Part shown: in pieces, positions 34,701 to 43,904 of the stretch | Numbering within the stretch: the stretch's first letter is position 1 | How the letters are laid out: each line of letters starts with the position of its first letter | DNA from: Panaeolus papilionaceus | Lineage: Eukaryota > Basidiomycota > Agaricomycetes > Agaricales | Direction of reading: 5' to 3' | DNA length: 64,000 bases | Assembly: GCA_015501605.1 (NCBI GenBank) | Contig: JADNRZ010000004.1 | Coordinates: 2,294,001 to 2,358,000, forward strand | Translations under genes and position numbers: made by a program | The notes under the pieces: model-generated | Told to the model about the DNA's origin: nothing | The model's input: the letters and a program-made list of their open reading frames with translations, nothing else | The model's database searches: none

Positions 34701-35456
34701 TCGAAGGGCATGAGGGATCGGAATGACACGCTGGACCCATGGCTTATGAGGAACAGTGGCGATCTCAATAGGAGGAAAGAACTTCTCCTTGAGATGACCA
34801 CGCTCATCCTCTGTCCAAGCGAATGCTTCGTTGTGAGTGGCCATAATGAAGTCAAGGAGCTTAAGCTCCTCTAAATTAAGGTCTGAATGCCGCAGGTGGA
34901 ATTCCTGGCGACGTTCGAAGGTATAACGCCCGGTGGGCTCGAAACTCGGAGGGTTGGTAGGTAAGGTTGGTAAATCCTCAAGAGGATCGCCATCAAACTG
35001 CCGAACGATTCGAAATCGCTCTGGGAGCTCAGTTACCACAGGGCGAACCTTTTTGGCAACTGGCTTGTACTTTTTCTTCGAAGCAGCAAAACTGGGGAAT
35101 GAATCGGGAGGGGAATGGGATTTAAATGGTACATTTGAAAAGGCATCCTCATGAGCATAATTACTCGGAGGAGAGGCAAAAGTGGGAAATGAAGAATGAA
35201 CAGATGAATCAGAGGCAGAGTTGAATACAGAAGAGGGAATGAAATCAAAGGATGATGGATCAAGCTCAGTGCTGGTAATATAATGACCAGCACCAGCCTC
35301 TGCAAATGAATCAAATGACAAGAAGGAAACCTCATCATTTACTAAGTCCAAGTCCAAAGCAATACAAGGGAACGAAGAAGCAACTGGTGAAACAAATGAA
35401 GAATAAATAAATGAGGCCGATGGATCATGGTGATCCTCATCGACCTTTATTTGCGA
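31737..35456 (-). CDS. Gypsy pol: RT, RNase H, integrase
   Basis: Open for about 1,240 codons in -1 phase to gag; there is no ATG near its start, so expression by frameshift is expected. RT: FTEEVAEQFAGRSCGAILDL and PYIDDVPVKG (catalytic pair intact). RNase H: LSVDTSYIAVGYLLAQ, LELYGLYRALKSLK, VEVDAKYIKGML. The integrase zinc finger is HDDLGHHGFFATR..CDLCQK, and the core has YMDTMHLPP, VTDNGGPFIKAL and NLAERPHFDVRQGL. The C-terminal GCSPYFAVTGTHPLLPLDIA is typical of fungal gypsy integrases. No internal stop is seen. Confidence 0.9.
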   Translation of the reverse strand, partial: SQIKVDEDHHDPSASFIYSSFVSPVASSFPCIALDLDLVNDEVSFLSFDSFAEAGAGHYITSTELDPSSFDFIPSSVFNSASDSSVHSSFPTFASPPSNYAHEDAFSNVPFKSHSPPDSFPSFAASKKKYKPVAKKVRPVVTELPERFRIVRQFDGDPLEDLPTLPTNPPSFEPTGRYTFERRQEFHLRHSDLNLEELKLLDFIMATHNEAFAWTEDERGHLKEKFFPPIEIATVPHKPWVQRVIPIPHALREQVFSLLKRKVDSKVFEASNAAYRGQWFIVVKKDGTSLRIVQSLEPLNAVTIQHSGVPPFTEEVAEQFAGRSCGAILDLFVGYDERALAPSSRDLTTFQTPLGPLRLTKLPMGWTNSVPIFHDDITFILQPEIPHVTVPYIDDVPVKGPISYYRLKDGSFETIPSNPGIQRFVWEHFINLNRVIQRMKYAGGTFSGSKSVLFALCFMVLGHLCTPNGRIPDPSRVDKIVNWGPCLSLTELRAFLGTIGICRIFIRNFAHRAHHLNKLTRKDAPFIFGPEQIAAQEDLKRALLESPALRPLDYSVDAPPIILSVDTSYIAVGYLLAQCDADDPKRRYYSRFGSITLNEREARFSQPKLELYGLYRALKSLKVYLIGLRNLIVEVDAKYIKGMLSNPDLAPSASMNRWIVTILLFHFELVHVPGTHHGPDGLSRRPPQPGDKEEPVDDLFEDWVDQMHGFMHFINSPFIETIEQPPVAVYVADSNSIHFNSSPNPSRSPSPTPEDSAPAEAESDSYSLITRSESARKADARLILVRLFLDQPLEPPQGIEKADMPAFIRYCTEFFISGDRLWRKDVRGEHKLVVPPPRRFFILTSAHDDLGHHGFFATRTLISTRYWWPAMAADIAYFIKTCDLCQKRQHRQILIPPTVASPAPIFSKVYMDTMHLPPSSGYKYIVQGRCSLTHWVEFDMLRKENHRAIGEYIMRNFVWRWGTLVEIVTDNGGPFIKALAYLWKRYHIYHIRISGYNSRANLAERPHFDVRQGLFKAADGDQSKWSSVAYSVFWADRITTRRRMGCSPYFAVTGTHPLLPLDIAEANYLLPPPNSVLSTTDLIARRAIALQKRREHLSLLHSNVFEARLKAARQFEIDHAHTIRDFNFILGNLVLIRNTAIEKSLNRKMRARYLGPLIVISRNRGGAYIICELDGTLLDRPVAAYRVIPYFPRESIPLPPLEELLDVSLRRLRELEESTEEDPEDEFMEDKDDALPQPD

Positions 35457-37618
35457 AAACCCAGGCCCAAACCTCGCTGATAGGTAGGAATGGTGACAGA
35501 GTTGTCAGGATCGTTAGGATCACGAATGGTAACCGTTTGCTCTTCGTTTTCGAAGTTCTCAACGATTGAACGAGCAAGAGTATCAAAGGGGCGACCCAAA
35601 AGAATGTCATAAGCCGCGTTGCGGACTATATGAACCTGAAGATACAAAACAATGGAATCACCAAAGCAGAAAGGGACGTTACGAGCCAATCCCAATGATG
35701 GATTGATCTCGCCGTTTCCCGACTGGATATTAATCCGGTGCTTGTGGTCAAATGCGAGACCAAGCTTGTGACAGACATCCTGAGACATCGCCACTATTTG
35801 ACAACCTGGGTCAAGGATCGATTCAACGTAAAGACGATCATTAACAAAGGGTACGAGAGTCCGAAGAGGACAACTCTCGACACCAACAACGCCAATGTTC
35901 ACCTCCGCCAGAGGTAAACTTGGGTCAAAGTCACAGGACGAAGAATCGAGAGAGGAAGAGCAGGGAAGATAGTGTTCGAGAGTTTCGTCTGAATCCAAAT
36001 AATTACTCACCTCATCCAATGCCTGAGCGAAGGCGGGGTCAACTGGAGCCACAGGGTCCTTGGTAGGGATTCGTTTCGTTGAAACAAGGTCACGAGTGCT
36101 TGACCGAAGCTCAGGAGCGAGCGAGAGTAACTCTCCTACTGTCATAGACATAGTGGTCTCCATAAGACGGGCTTGAACCCGACCTGCAACCTCGGCGTTG
36201 TACACAGGCGGTAAGGTCTTGTAAGCGGGATCTGGCTTCTTTGACGACGAAGTAGCTGGCTTAGCCGGCGCTCCAAAGTTGCGCACACCAGGTGGGGCAT
36301 AAGCAGCGTCTCTTGCATTTCGGAAGGGGTGTTCTGGTGCCGGAGCTGAAGTCGGAGGTGGAGACTGTGTAACTGGAGCTGGTGCCTCTGGTGGAGCTGG
36401 AGTCGATTTCGAAGAACTGTCCTTAGGTGCTTGCTGACGCTGAGATCGTGTCTTAACTGGGAAAGCCTGGCGAACCCCAGCATTGAATAACTGGGCTTCG
36501 AGCGACACGACACGGTCCTCGAGTGACAGTGCAGCGTTTCTAGAGGGTAAAGATGTGGTATTAAAGTTGGGGGCGGCTGTCTTATGCTCCGAGATGTCCT
36601 CGATAGGTACAATCTCTTGTAACATAGACCCTGTCGCTACCTGATTAGGGTTGCGGCGATGCCACTCCTCCATACGATCACGGAGTGTGGGACCAGTAAT
36701 AATGCGAGGGACGAACGCACCTGAGGGGAGAACTAGTTTCCCATTAGCATCGAACTTGGCCTTGCCTTGAGCAGTATATTCCTTGACAGCAGCACAGTCT
36801 CGAATGAAGTGGGCTGTGGAACCACAAAACATGCAGCCATCTGATGAGCGCTTAGCAGAAGAGTCTGCAGGCTTAGCTTGGATCGCTGAGACGATTGTCT
36901 GGGCGAATTTCGAAAGAATTGTATCGAGTTGTTCCATCTTGACGAACTCAGAGTTGCTGGATGGTGGTGTTGGCGTAGGCGATGGTAGCGCAACTGGTAT
37001 GATACCTGGAATGTTAGTTGAAGCAGTGAAAGAAGAACCCGCTGCGGTTCCTTGAAGAATCCAGCGCGCGGCGTCGTAGAGCTCCTCTGAGGAGTATGGA
37101 AGCGATGGGTGATGATTGGGGAGTTGGATCTGCAAGCGCTGCATGATCTTATCCACCAATGCGTCGCTGAACACCTGAGTATAGGCGCGACACTGCTCTG
37201 TAGCGCTCAAGACACCCTGGTCAACGAGGTACTTTGAAATGCCACTAAACTGTAGGTGATAGTCAGTTAACTCTGTAAGGGAGCGAATACCTTTAATCTT
37301 GCGCTCGCCGATGAGCCCATAAAGGTCGCAAATGGTGTAACGATTGGAGGTTTGGTTGTAGATATCGAAAAGCTTCTTCTTGAAGTCGTTGAAGACAACA
37401 GTGGCCGTGGTGAACTCAGGGAGCGATTCCCAAGAGTCACTGAGCGATGAATCGAGGTACTGAGTGGCGTATTGTTTCTTCTGAACCTCGTTGGTAATGG
37501 AATGGCGAGTAAAGAGCGTTTCGAGTTGAGAGAAATAGCGGCGAAGGTCGGATGGTTGTTGTCGGTCGAAGGTGGGAGCACCACGCTCGCCACGGAGTGG
37601 CATACCAGGTGTAGCCAT
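35447..37618 (-). CDS. Gypsy gag-protease
   Basis: First ATG in the frame is at 37,618 (MATPGMPLRGERGAPTF), giving about 723 residues. Gag core: RRYFSQLETLFTRHSI..QYLDSSLSDSWESLPEF. Zinc knuckle CMFCGSTAHFIRDC (CX2CX4HX4C). A Pro/Ser-rich linker follows, then an aspartic protease-like region ILDPGCQIVAMSQDVCHKLG with DPG in place of the usual D-S/T-G, and ILLGRPFDTL. The frame stays open upstream without any ATG for about 164 codons, to 38,110 inside the LTR. The stop at 35,447 overlaps the pol frame. Confidence 0.88.
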   Translation of the reverse strand: MATPGMPLRGERGAPTFDRQQPSDLRRYFSQLETLFTRHSITNEVQKKQYATQYLDSSLSDSWESLPEFTTATVVFNDFKKKLFDIYNQTSNRYTICDLYGLIGERKIKGIRSLTELTDYHLQFSGISKYLVDQGVLSATEQCRAYTQVFSDALVDKIMQRLQIQLPNHHPSLPYSSEELYDAARWILQGTAAGSSFTASTNIPGIIPVALPSPTPTPPSSNSEFVKMEQLDTILSKFAQTIVSAIQAKPADSSAKRSSDGCMFCGSTAHFIRDCAAVKEYTAQGKAKFDANGKLVLPSGAFVPRIITGPTLRDRMEEWHRRNPNQVATGSMLQEIVPIEDISEHKTAAPNFNTTSLPSRNAALSLEDRVVSLEAQLFNAGVRQAFPVKTRSQRQQAPKDSSSKSTPAPPEAPAPVTQSPPPTSAPAPEHPFRNARDAAYAPPGVRNFGAPAKPATSSSKKPDPAYKTLPPVYNAEVAGRVQARLMETTMSMTVGELLSLAPELRSSTRDLVSTKRIPTKDPVAPVDPAFAQALDEVSNYLDSDETLEHYLPCSSSLDSSSCDFDPSLPLAEVNIGVVGVESCPLRTLVPFVNDRLYVESILDPGCQIVAMSQDVCHKLGLAFDHKHRINIQSGNGEINPSLGLARNVPFCFGDSIVLYLQVHIVRNAAYDILLGRPFDTLARSIVENFENEEQTVTIRDPNDPDNSVTIPTYQRGLGLGFRK
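35456..35462 (-). promoter_or_regulatory. Candidate -1 frameshift site GGGTTTT
   Basis: On the element strand gag reads ctG GGT TTT cgc aaa taa. The heptamer G GGT TTT fits the X XXY YYZ rule, lies two codons before the gag stop, and a -1 slip there enters the pol frame. No downstream structure was computed. Confidence 0.5.
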
Positions 37619-38049
37619 AACTTGGAGGGGAACAGAGGGATGGGACAACGACGGAAGAGAAGCGAGAGTGACGAGAGGTGACAAAGGCGAAGAAGGACAC
37701 GAAGAGGGAAGAGGAATGGAATGGGGATCACGAGATAGGTCCGATGTTGACCAACGATTGAGTTGTGCAAGTAAATCTGGTGAGGTAAAAGCTGGAAGCG
37801 GAGTAACTGGTGTAGGAGGTAGCCTGGAAAGCGGCGATGATTCGTTGGATGCTGGCTGGGACGTTGACTGGGGAATAAGAATATTATTGACTACAGTTTC
37901 TTCTGAGTGGGTAGGCGACGACGGTGACTGTTCTGAGTGATCTGGGAACGCCCCAACAAGCTGGAGGCGTGTCTGACTGCGAAGACGACGAGGAATGATG
38001 ACGATATATGAAAATACGCGACGGTGGAAGGCTTTGTAGAAGGAAACCC

Positions 38050-38068
38050 CTCGCGGTGGGCTCCAATT
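38050..38068 (-). other. Gypsy primer-binding site candidate
   Basis: Inside the 5' LTR, after AAT, the element strand reads TGGAGCCCACCGCGAGGGG. It starts with TGG as expected for pairing to a tRNA 3' CCA end. The tRNA is not identified. Confidence 0.55.
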
Positions 38069-38776
38069 TGATGTGCGCGCAACGTCTTCAAGTGCGGAAA
38101 ACAAACACACTCGATGACCGGAGTGAGGTCAACGTTGCTGAGGGCGCTCTGAGGGTGCGGGTTGGTGTTTCCGTAGGTAACTTGGCCTTCGTAGCGATGA
38201 AATGACACGATGTTCGAAGCAAACTACGCTTCCTGAGACTGAAATCTAAAACTGAGAGACAAAGGTTCAAATGTGGGCCAAAAGTAAGCTGGTTCAATTT
38301 TACGAAGCCTCCCGAATTAAGTACAAATGAAAATGAACTAAAATACCAACTATGGGGGGGTTCGAAACGACGCAACAGAGCGCCCAGGCACATAAGGAAA
38401 GGGTCTATAACAAAGAAATATCTTAAAAGGAGCTGCAAGAGCGGGGGTGGGATGAGGAAAGAGGGTGGTTGAATGGTAAAAGGGGTTCAAAATATGAATT
38501 AAATGATGGAAATAAATGAGGAATTGAAAGTCCGTATGAAAGGTGAGGTGCGGAATGACAGGATGCGGCGTCGGTATATCCCAATTTGTGTTGTGGTGGC
38601 TGATAGGGATGATACGAGTGTCGGTCTTAGTGGTAGAAGTGCGCGGGGATGGCGAAAGAGGGCGTGGTAATCAAAATAGGTAAGCGGTGATGGATGCGTG
38701 CGTGCGTGCGTGCGTGCGTGATGGTAATTCTGAAATTAAGCGTGTTTCCGGGTGCAGGTGAGCGCGCTGCTCATCA
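38069..38776 (-). repeat. Gypsy 5' LTR, 708 bp
   Basis: Pairs with 30,261-30,968, with ends TGATG..CATCA. Followed by the right target copy ACGT. In the element's sense this is the upstream LTR, and the open gag frame enters it. Confidence 0.92.
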
Positions 38777-39151
38777 ACGTCTTGACTGTTATTACAGGCT
38801 GCGTTGGTCGCTTTGACCCAGACATTCTACGAAAGCTTCGTGGACATCCTGACGTGGTGACCATTCAGCAAGAGCGCATTTCGTATGGGTTTAGCAAGGA
38901 GGCATCGACTAGTGATGATAGTCACTGTGAGGTGTCTTCATGTGACGATGACACCAACAAGGAGGAAGCAGCATAGTTGTCATTGTGTTCAGACGGGAAC
39001 AATAAGACACCATGATGTGAAGAAGGTGATTGTGGGCATCCCCCCACGAAGTTTTTGATACACACCGAAGGGTCACCAACGCCATAAAATTCAAGTATGA
39101 ACCCCTAGGGAGTTCGTTAAGGATGCATACAATATAAGCTACATTACAATA

Positions 39152-39418
39152 TCATGAATCATACTGAGCCAAGTGAGATAACACTCGGCACATCTCCTCC
39201 ATTGTGTCTACTACAGTCCGCAGCTGTGGCTCCATCATACCTTCGCCGGCGGGCTTGACACCAGCATCATCCTCCTCACCACAGCCCTGCCTCTGTGAGC
39301 CACCCTCGACGCTGCCCAACTTGAATGCCCCATGATTCCGATAACGAAAAATGCAACTGTCACGACCTTGAGGCCACGCGCGGAATGAAACGATAGCGAG
39401 GAAGCTCATGAGCGACAC
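39152..39418 (-). pseudogene. Fragment of a C2-domain membrane protein gene
   Basis: Contains MSLMSFLAIVSFRAWPQG, identical in translation to the last exon of the intact gene at 43,905-45,924. A deletion and frame change then remove the final membrane helix. Upstream exons (C2 domain, first helices) are missing. It follows the split I9-like gene in the same order as in the second duplicon. Confidence 0.75.
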
Positions 39419-39429
39419 TGCTGAGATGA

Positions 39430-39716
39430 AACATGTGGTGCTGCAAGTGATGTACCCAACTCAGGCTTCAATGCGGTATGCTTCTTTGGACCACCGATTG
39501 TTGCAGCAGGTGCTTCCACACCAGGCGCAAATACGTCGACTAAAGAACCATGACCAGACTTTTCCCAACCTTTATCGTCGATGTCGGAAACTCCAACTGT
39601 GATGATACCTTCACTCTACCAGGTGAGTGGTCTGTAGCAGGCTGGCCGTCGTTAATGGCAGGAGCAATAACATGAGTCCCTTGGTCAACCAGTCTCTAGG
39701 CAGCGAGGTCGCTACT
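39430..39716 (-). pseudogene. Subtilase catalytic-domain fragment
   Basis: Minus-strand sequence corresponds to residues around the oxyanion Asn to just before the Ser of the 3969-5581 subtilase: LVDQGTHVIAPAINDGQPATDHSPGR matches LVDNGIYVVVAAGNDGKPASDHSPGR. Stops and frameshifts interrupt it, and the loop before the catalytic Ser ends it. It ends abruptly at 39,716, where sequence like 9301 onward begins. Confidence 0.75.
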
Positions 39717-40442
39717 CAGTCAAACGCTGGGAATTAGATCAAAGGAATTCTAATGGTTCAACCAGTAGAACGTTGAATTACGGCAGGGAGGCCGGGTTTC
39801 AGCCCTGGGACAATCCCGGGTGGGTAGGAATCAGAAATTCGAGGTCATCTTTTATACCGCCGATATGTCTACCCGAGGTTTACTGTACGTATTTTTAATC
39901 TTATCTTGCTAGCTTTCGCAGTTTACGTACTCCCACTCCCAGTTGTTGCGTTGTCATGATGGCCATCTATCCGAATGGACACGGCATGGTAAATTTACGA
40001 TCAGCACTCGATCAATACATTGGAGTGTAATATGTCAAATGACCGGGCTTCTGTACTCTGTACACAGGTATAATTATCGGCCAACCATATATCTCATATT
40101 TATGACGTTAATTTGAAGCGCAGGTGGCCTGTAGCTCTCTGAAGATTTGGTAAATAGCACGCTGCATGTCTAGAATACATTTGCAGTGAATCAAGGGCTG
40201 AACAAGGAAACCACATGGTTGCCGTATTGTGATATACATAAATTCATCGAGAGGCGGCAGCCGTGGATGTTGAATTTATAGACGCATAAATATGCCTCCC
40301 TTCACCCACTCCACTTCCATACCTTTAATTCACGCGGGATCAGGGCGACAGGTTGACATATGGGGATCCATCGGTACTTGAGTAATCAATCGACGAACGC
40401 CAAACAGTGGAATCGCGAACATTGATATTTTGAAATTGTTGA
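39717..40442. other. Duplicated intergenic sequence, no gene
   Basis: Homologous to 9301-10,150. Includes the remnant of exon 1 of a membrane-protein gene at 39,750-39,790. A 67-codon plus-strand frame present in the 9.7-kb copy is not preserved here, which argues against its being a gene. Confidence 0.55.
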
Positions 40443-41718
40443 TCACTGCGGCTCTGGAATGCCGCGATAGGCGGTGCCGGGACTAGTCGCAGTGCTTGCA
40501 ATTGGAAACTGATTAGCTTGTGGGAATGTGCTTGGGTCATCGGGGTTCTACAGTAGGTACTTCGATCAGCTTCAGCCGGAAGATAGAAAGAACATGAGAG
40601 TGCACATAAAACTTAGCAGGAGTTGGTGACTGTAGAGGAGCCTTTTCCGTGTACTTCGGCAGTTGTTGACTTCTCTTCTTTTTCCGCATGATGTAGGAGA
40701 CCGTTCCAACAATGGCGCACAACAACAAGACACCCCCTACCACCCCGCCAGCTATGGGGCCAGCATTCGACTGTTTGTTCTTACTATTATCGTTGGCTGT
40801 TGGTGTAGATGATGGTCCTGCCAGAGATATGGAGCTGGAAGATGACAGTGTACTGGATGCCGTAGATGTTGGGATCGCTGTCGAGTCGGGGGATCCACCA
40901 TCTGCAGTCCACCTTCTTAATGATGATCCTACTGAGATGTGCAAAGGACGTACCGTGAATATCTTGCGCCCGCACTGGATCAAAACTACCATATTCCTGA
41001 ACATATATGTAATTCCTCATATCAGCATACACATCTAGCCTGTGTTTGTCTCCGCTGGTACTTACGAGGAGGTCAATGTATGCCCAAGATGGCACCTTGG
41101 TATTATTCGGAATGGGGTACGGGAACCTGAGACAAATTCTGTTGGAATGAGCTATTTTGGATGATGGGAGGTTGGAATACCTTTGATTGTAAACGCTAGT
41201 ACAATTGACTGAATATTGAGGCCACCTGAAAGATAAAATAAATGGTTAGATCTCCATCACCTCGTCCAGCGTGTCCGCAATAACTTTACCTATACCATGT
41301 TCCATCCTGACAATATGCACAAGCACTGAGAACACTATAGGTCACAGTGTTGCAAGTACAAGGCATCGTCCAACTGGGTGTGAGCCTGTAGAAGCCACCT
41401 GGTTTTAAAGCAGTGTCTATTGTCAGACCTATCGCCAGAGAAACAGTGAATATAATGATAAAGCGAATGAGGCATGCTGGAGTACTACTGACTAGGGTCA
41501 CAGACATGTGCCAAGTCCAGCGCAACCATACATGGACTGACGCCGTCGGAGTTGTACGTCTGACAGGGGTGATATGTTAGGATACGCTATGCACAGTACT
41601 TCGGCTGAATAGCGACATGATCACTGACCCAAGCAAAGGTCGAGTTAGCCAAGCAGGTCACAGATTGTGCAGTCGTGGCTATCGGAATTACCGAAATGAA
41701 AAGAAGTGGCCACTTCAT
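40443..41718 (-). CDS. Single-pass membrane protein, Cys-rich ectodomain family, copy 4 (intact)
   Basis: ATG 41,718 gives a signal peptide (MKWPLLFISVIPIATTAQ) and CLANSTFAW. Next exons: TYNSDGVSPCMVALDLAHVC; GGFYRLTPSWTMPCTCN and TVTYSVLSACAYCQDGTW; WPQYSVNCTSVYNQ; FPYPIPNNTKVPSWAYIDLL; EYGSFDPVRAQDIH. The stalk and helix follow (NAGPIAGGVVGGVLLLCAIV, then a basic MRKKKRSQQ). The last exon is NPDDPSTFPQANQFPIASTA..AYRGIPEPQ, stop at 40,443. Eight exons by my count, all with GT..AG introns. The closest relative is the gene split by the Plavaka transposon (10.15-25.07 kb). A plasma-membrane surface protein is expected; the ligand or role is unknown. Confidence 0.75.
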
Positions 41719-42109
41719 GATTGGGACACTTGAATTCGTACAGAATGGGCTTCGAAGCGTCCAGTGAAAGAGGATTAGCCTTTATAGTATGAAACAATAC
41801 TGAAAGGCTACCTTCAGATGGCATTTTTGGATATCCAACTTTGCATAGTGGGACCGAATTTTCCCCGAAGACCACAAAAACAAGATCGCAGTGTGTTTAC
41901 TGAACACGCTTCATACAGATAAACATCGTAAACATGACATTACTACCTTGGGCATGCACGACCTATGTCTGATGCAAAAGGCTGAATACATATCCCAGAC
42001 ATCATGTGAATACTCACATCGCCGAGGTCTTCGCGTCTGACCACAGGTAATTCAGAAGATTTTGAGTTATGTACATATATCTTCAGGCATGCACTGGATC
42101 ACCGCTGGT

Positions 42110-42463
42110 CATCAGGGTCCTGCTAGCGCCACCGTCATGAAGTGACATTGAATCATTCGTATTATGTATCATTCATTCCTAACGGAGTTAAAGGGGAAGA
42201 AACGACATTGCCTATTGGATCAACATTCGACACCTCAAAAGTCGGCTTATGGACAGTGACCTCCTGCATCAACGAAATTGGGTTCTGACTCTCCTGCATC
42301 AATGAAGTCAGCTTATCCGTCTCTTCTATTGTTAGTCGGGTAATAGTTCACCCCACAGTGATGGGGCTCCGCCCTCGCAGGTCTCTACCCTTCAGCGGAG
42401 AAATGTACTTAAAAGGAGTGACTTCATTATGGAAAGAAAAATAAGGCGATAGTGAGTCTTCAT
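42110..42463 (-). pseudogene. Remnant of a membrane-protein gene (copy 6)
   Basis: The leader exon (MKTHYRLIFLSIMK, ATG 42,463) is joined after a large internal deletion to tail sequence matching copy 3 around ..VTVHKPTFEVSNVDP. The ectodomain and membrane helix are gone. The upstream 42.47-42.62 kb matches 27.85-28.0 kb, so this is the decayed partner of copy 3. Confidence 0.7.
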
Positions 42464-42869
42464 GATAGAACCACAGGGAAGAGCAGAAGTGGACCGTCTT
42501 CTCCGGATGTTGACACTCAGCTGAGTGCAGGAGCGAGATTCATATCGAATGTGTGTAGAAAAACAGATGTCCTCACCAAGGTTCGCTGACGGAACCTTAT
42601 CCAAATGTTGATACCCTTCTGCGCGGAAGGCAATTCAAGTCGTCTACATAGACTGACATTCGCGGTACCAACCTTTTTGATACATACAAATCCGAGCTTA
42701 TTCAACCAGACCAAGACCGGTTCATCGGTGATATCCACTGATTGCTACACAAACGAAGTGATCCCGTCGCCTAAAGTCTAGAACTTGGGAGGTGTTGTCA
42801 CGTTTCTCACATCCTAACCAGACGACTCTGCCTCACTCATCTCGCTGGAATGCGTGGGCAGTATCTTAG

Positions 42870-43640
42870 CATTCAGATATAAATAGCGCTCCGAATCTTT
42901 GAGGCTGCTTGGTGTGCGTAACACTCCCATGGCAACTTCTCTGGCAAGTCCACCATTCGCAACCATTATTGTGCCCCTCCATTGGTGCGTTATCAGGATT
43001 GGAACCACAAATAGGTCTCGACGTCAGTGGGTGCATCCAGCTTTACAGATACCAGATGGTGACCCTGAGTCTGATGATGACCCACGGTGCAACACACGCC
43101 CACAATGTACGTTCATTCAGGTTGTTCGGATGTTCCGCATCTGTCCGCTCTAGCGCTCAAGGAATATAAAGTCAGTCATGATGCGTGGTGCTTAAGCAAG
43201 TGCGATCATACAACATCATAATCAGATTTTCGTTTCAGGGGTGTTAGGACCAGGGGTCAGGAGAAATGAGATTCATCAACCTTACTTCCAAGTCGGTACT
43301 TTAAGTGCGATCGATCTGAGAAAGTTTGAAAACGATCCCAGCGTATTGAGGGGCTGAAATGTCTGGGTTGTAGGTATTACCCTACACAAATAATTATATT
43401 ATATTGCGGCATCTGTAAGGCTGTGCGAAGGTGAAATGTTGTCGCTTCGACGTATCCATCATCCTTGCCAGATTGAGACTAGGTGACCAGTTCAACAATC
43501 TAATCCTGATGTGGTGAACATCCAGGAAGAACGCATTTGGATGGGCCCAGCACGGTGGCACCAACGATAGTCCTGTGAGGTGTCCTCATGTAACGATGAC
43601 ACCATCGACAAGCGGAAGAAGCTTATTAGTTACCTTTGTG
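42870..43640 (+). pseudogene. Decayed I9-like gene copy
   Basis: Starts with a TATA-like tataaatagcg (42,877) shared with 28,510. Downstream, 43,280-43,360 still reads as the second half of an I9 domain (YFQVGTLSAIDLRKFENDPS, then VLR and a stop). 43,480-43,640 matches the 3' end of the I9-like gene at 38.85-38.98 kb at DNA level, with frameshifts. Confidence 0.6.
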
Positions 43641-43904
43641 TTCAGAGGGGGACAATAGGAGACGATGAAGTGAACAAGGTCACTGCGGGATCGCCACCCA
43701 CAAAGTACTTGATGTAGAGTAGTACGCTGGGGACACTGAAGGGTCACCAACACCATAAATTCAAATATGAACTCTTAGGAAGTTCATTAAGGATACATAA
43801 AATATAAACTATATTACAATATCGCGAATCACACTGAGCCAAGTGAGATAACACTCGGCACATCTACTCCATTGTGTCTACTAGAGTCCGCAGCTGTGGC
43901 CCCA

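Larger units (their letters stand above)
30261..38776 (-). mobile_element. Ty3/gypsy LTR retrotransposon, nearly intact
   Basis: 8.5 kb with identical-length 708-bp LTRs, 4-bp target duplication ACGT (30,257-30,260 and 38,777-38,780), a tRNA-type primer site beside the 5' LTR, a gag-protease frame and a separate pol frame in -1 phase. Near-identical LTRs and long open frames indicate a recent insertion, possibly still competent. The host site is an I9-like gene. The order protease-RT-RNaseH-integrase is that of Ty3/gypsy. Confidence 0.92.
30136..38976 (+). pseudogene. Small inhibitor-I9-like gene split by the gypsy element
   Basis: Codons run from ATG 30,136 to 30,260 and continue at 38,781 after the right copy of ACGT, to the stop at 38,974-38,976. 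Counting one ACGT, the joined frame is 106 codons without a stop. The left part has PRKGMNTSRHIVADKEGTMD; the right part has GRFDPDILRKLRGHPDVVTI. The pattern matches the propeptide of the subtilase at 54.4 kb (KGKPSGGHIVMVKDGT and FDPATLKKLQSDPDVLSI). There is no signal peptide and the tail is acidic, so it resembles a stand-alone intracellular I9 inhibitor or a propeptide that lost its protease. As it stands the gene is disrupted. Confidence 0.7.

Noticed and set aside
30280..38438. 116-codon frame repeated in both gypsy LTRs
   Set aside because: Identical because the LTRs are identical; no start context, and the solo LTR copy at 25.6 kb keeps only a short piece of it.
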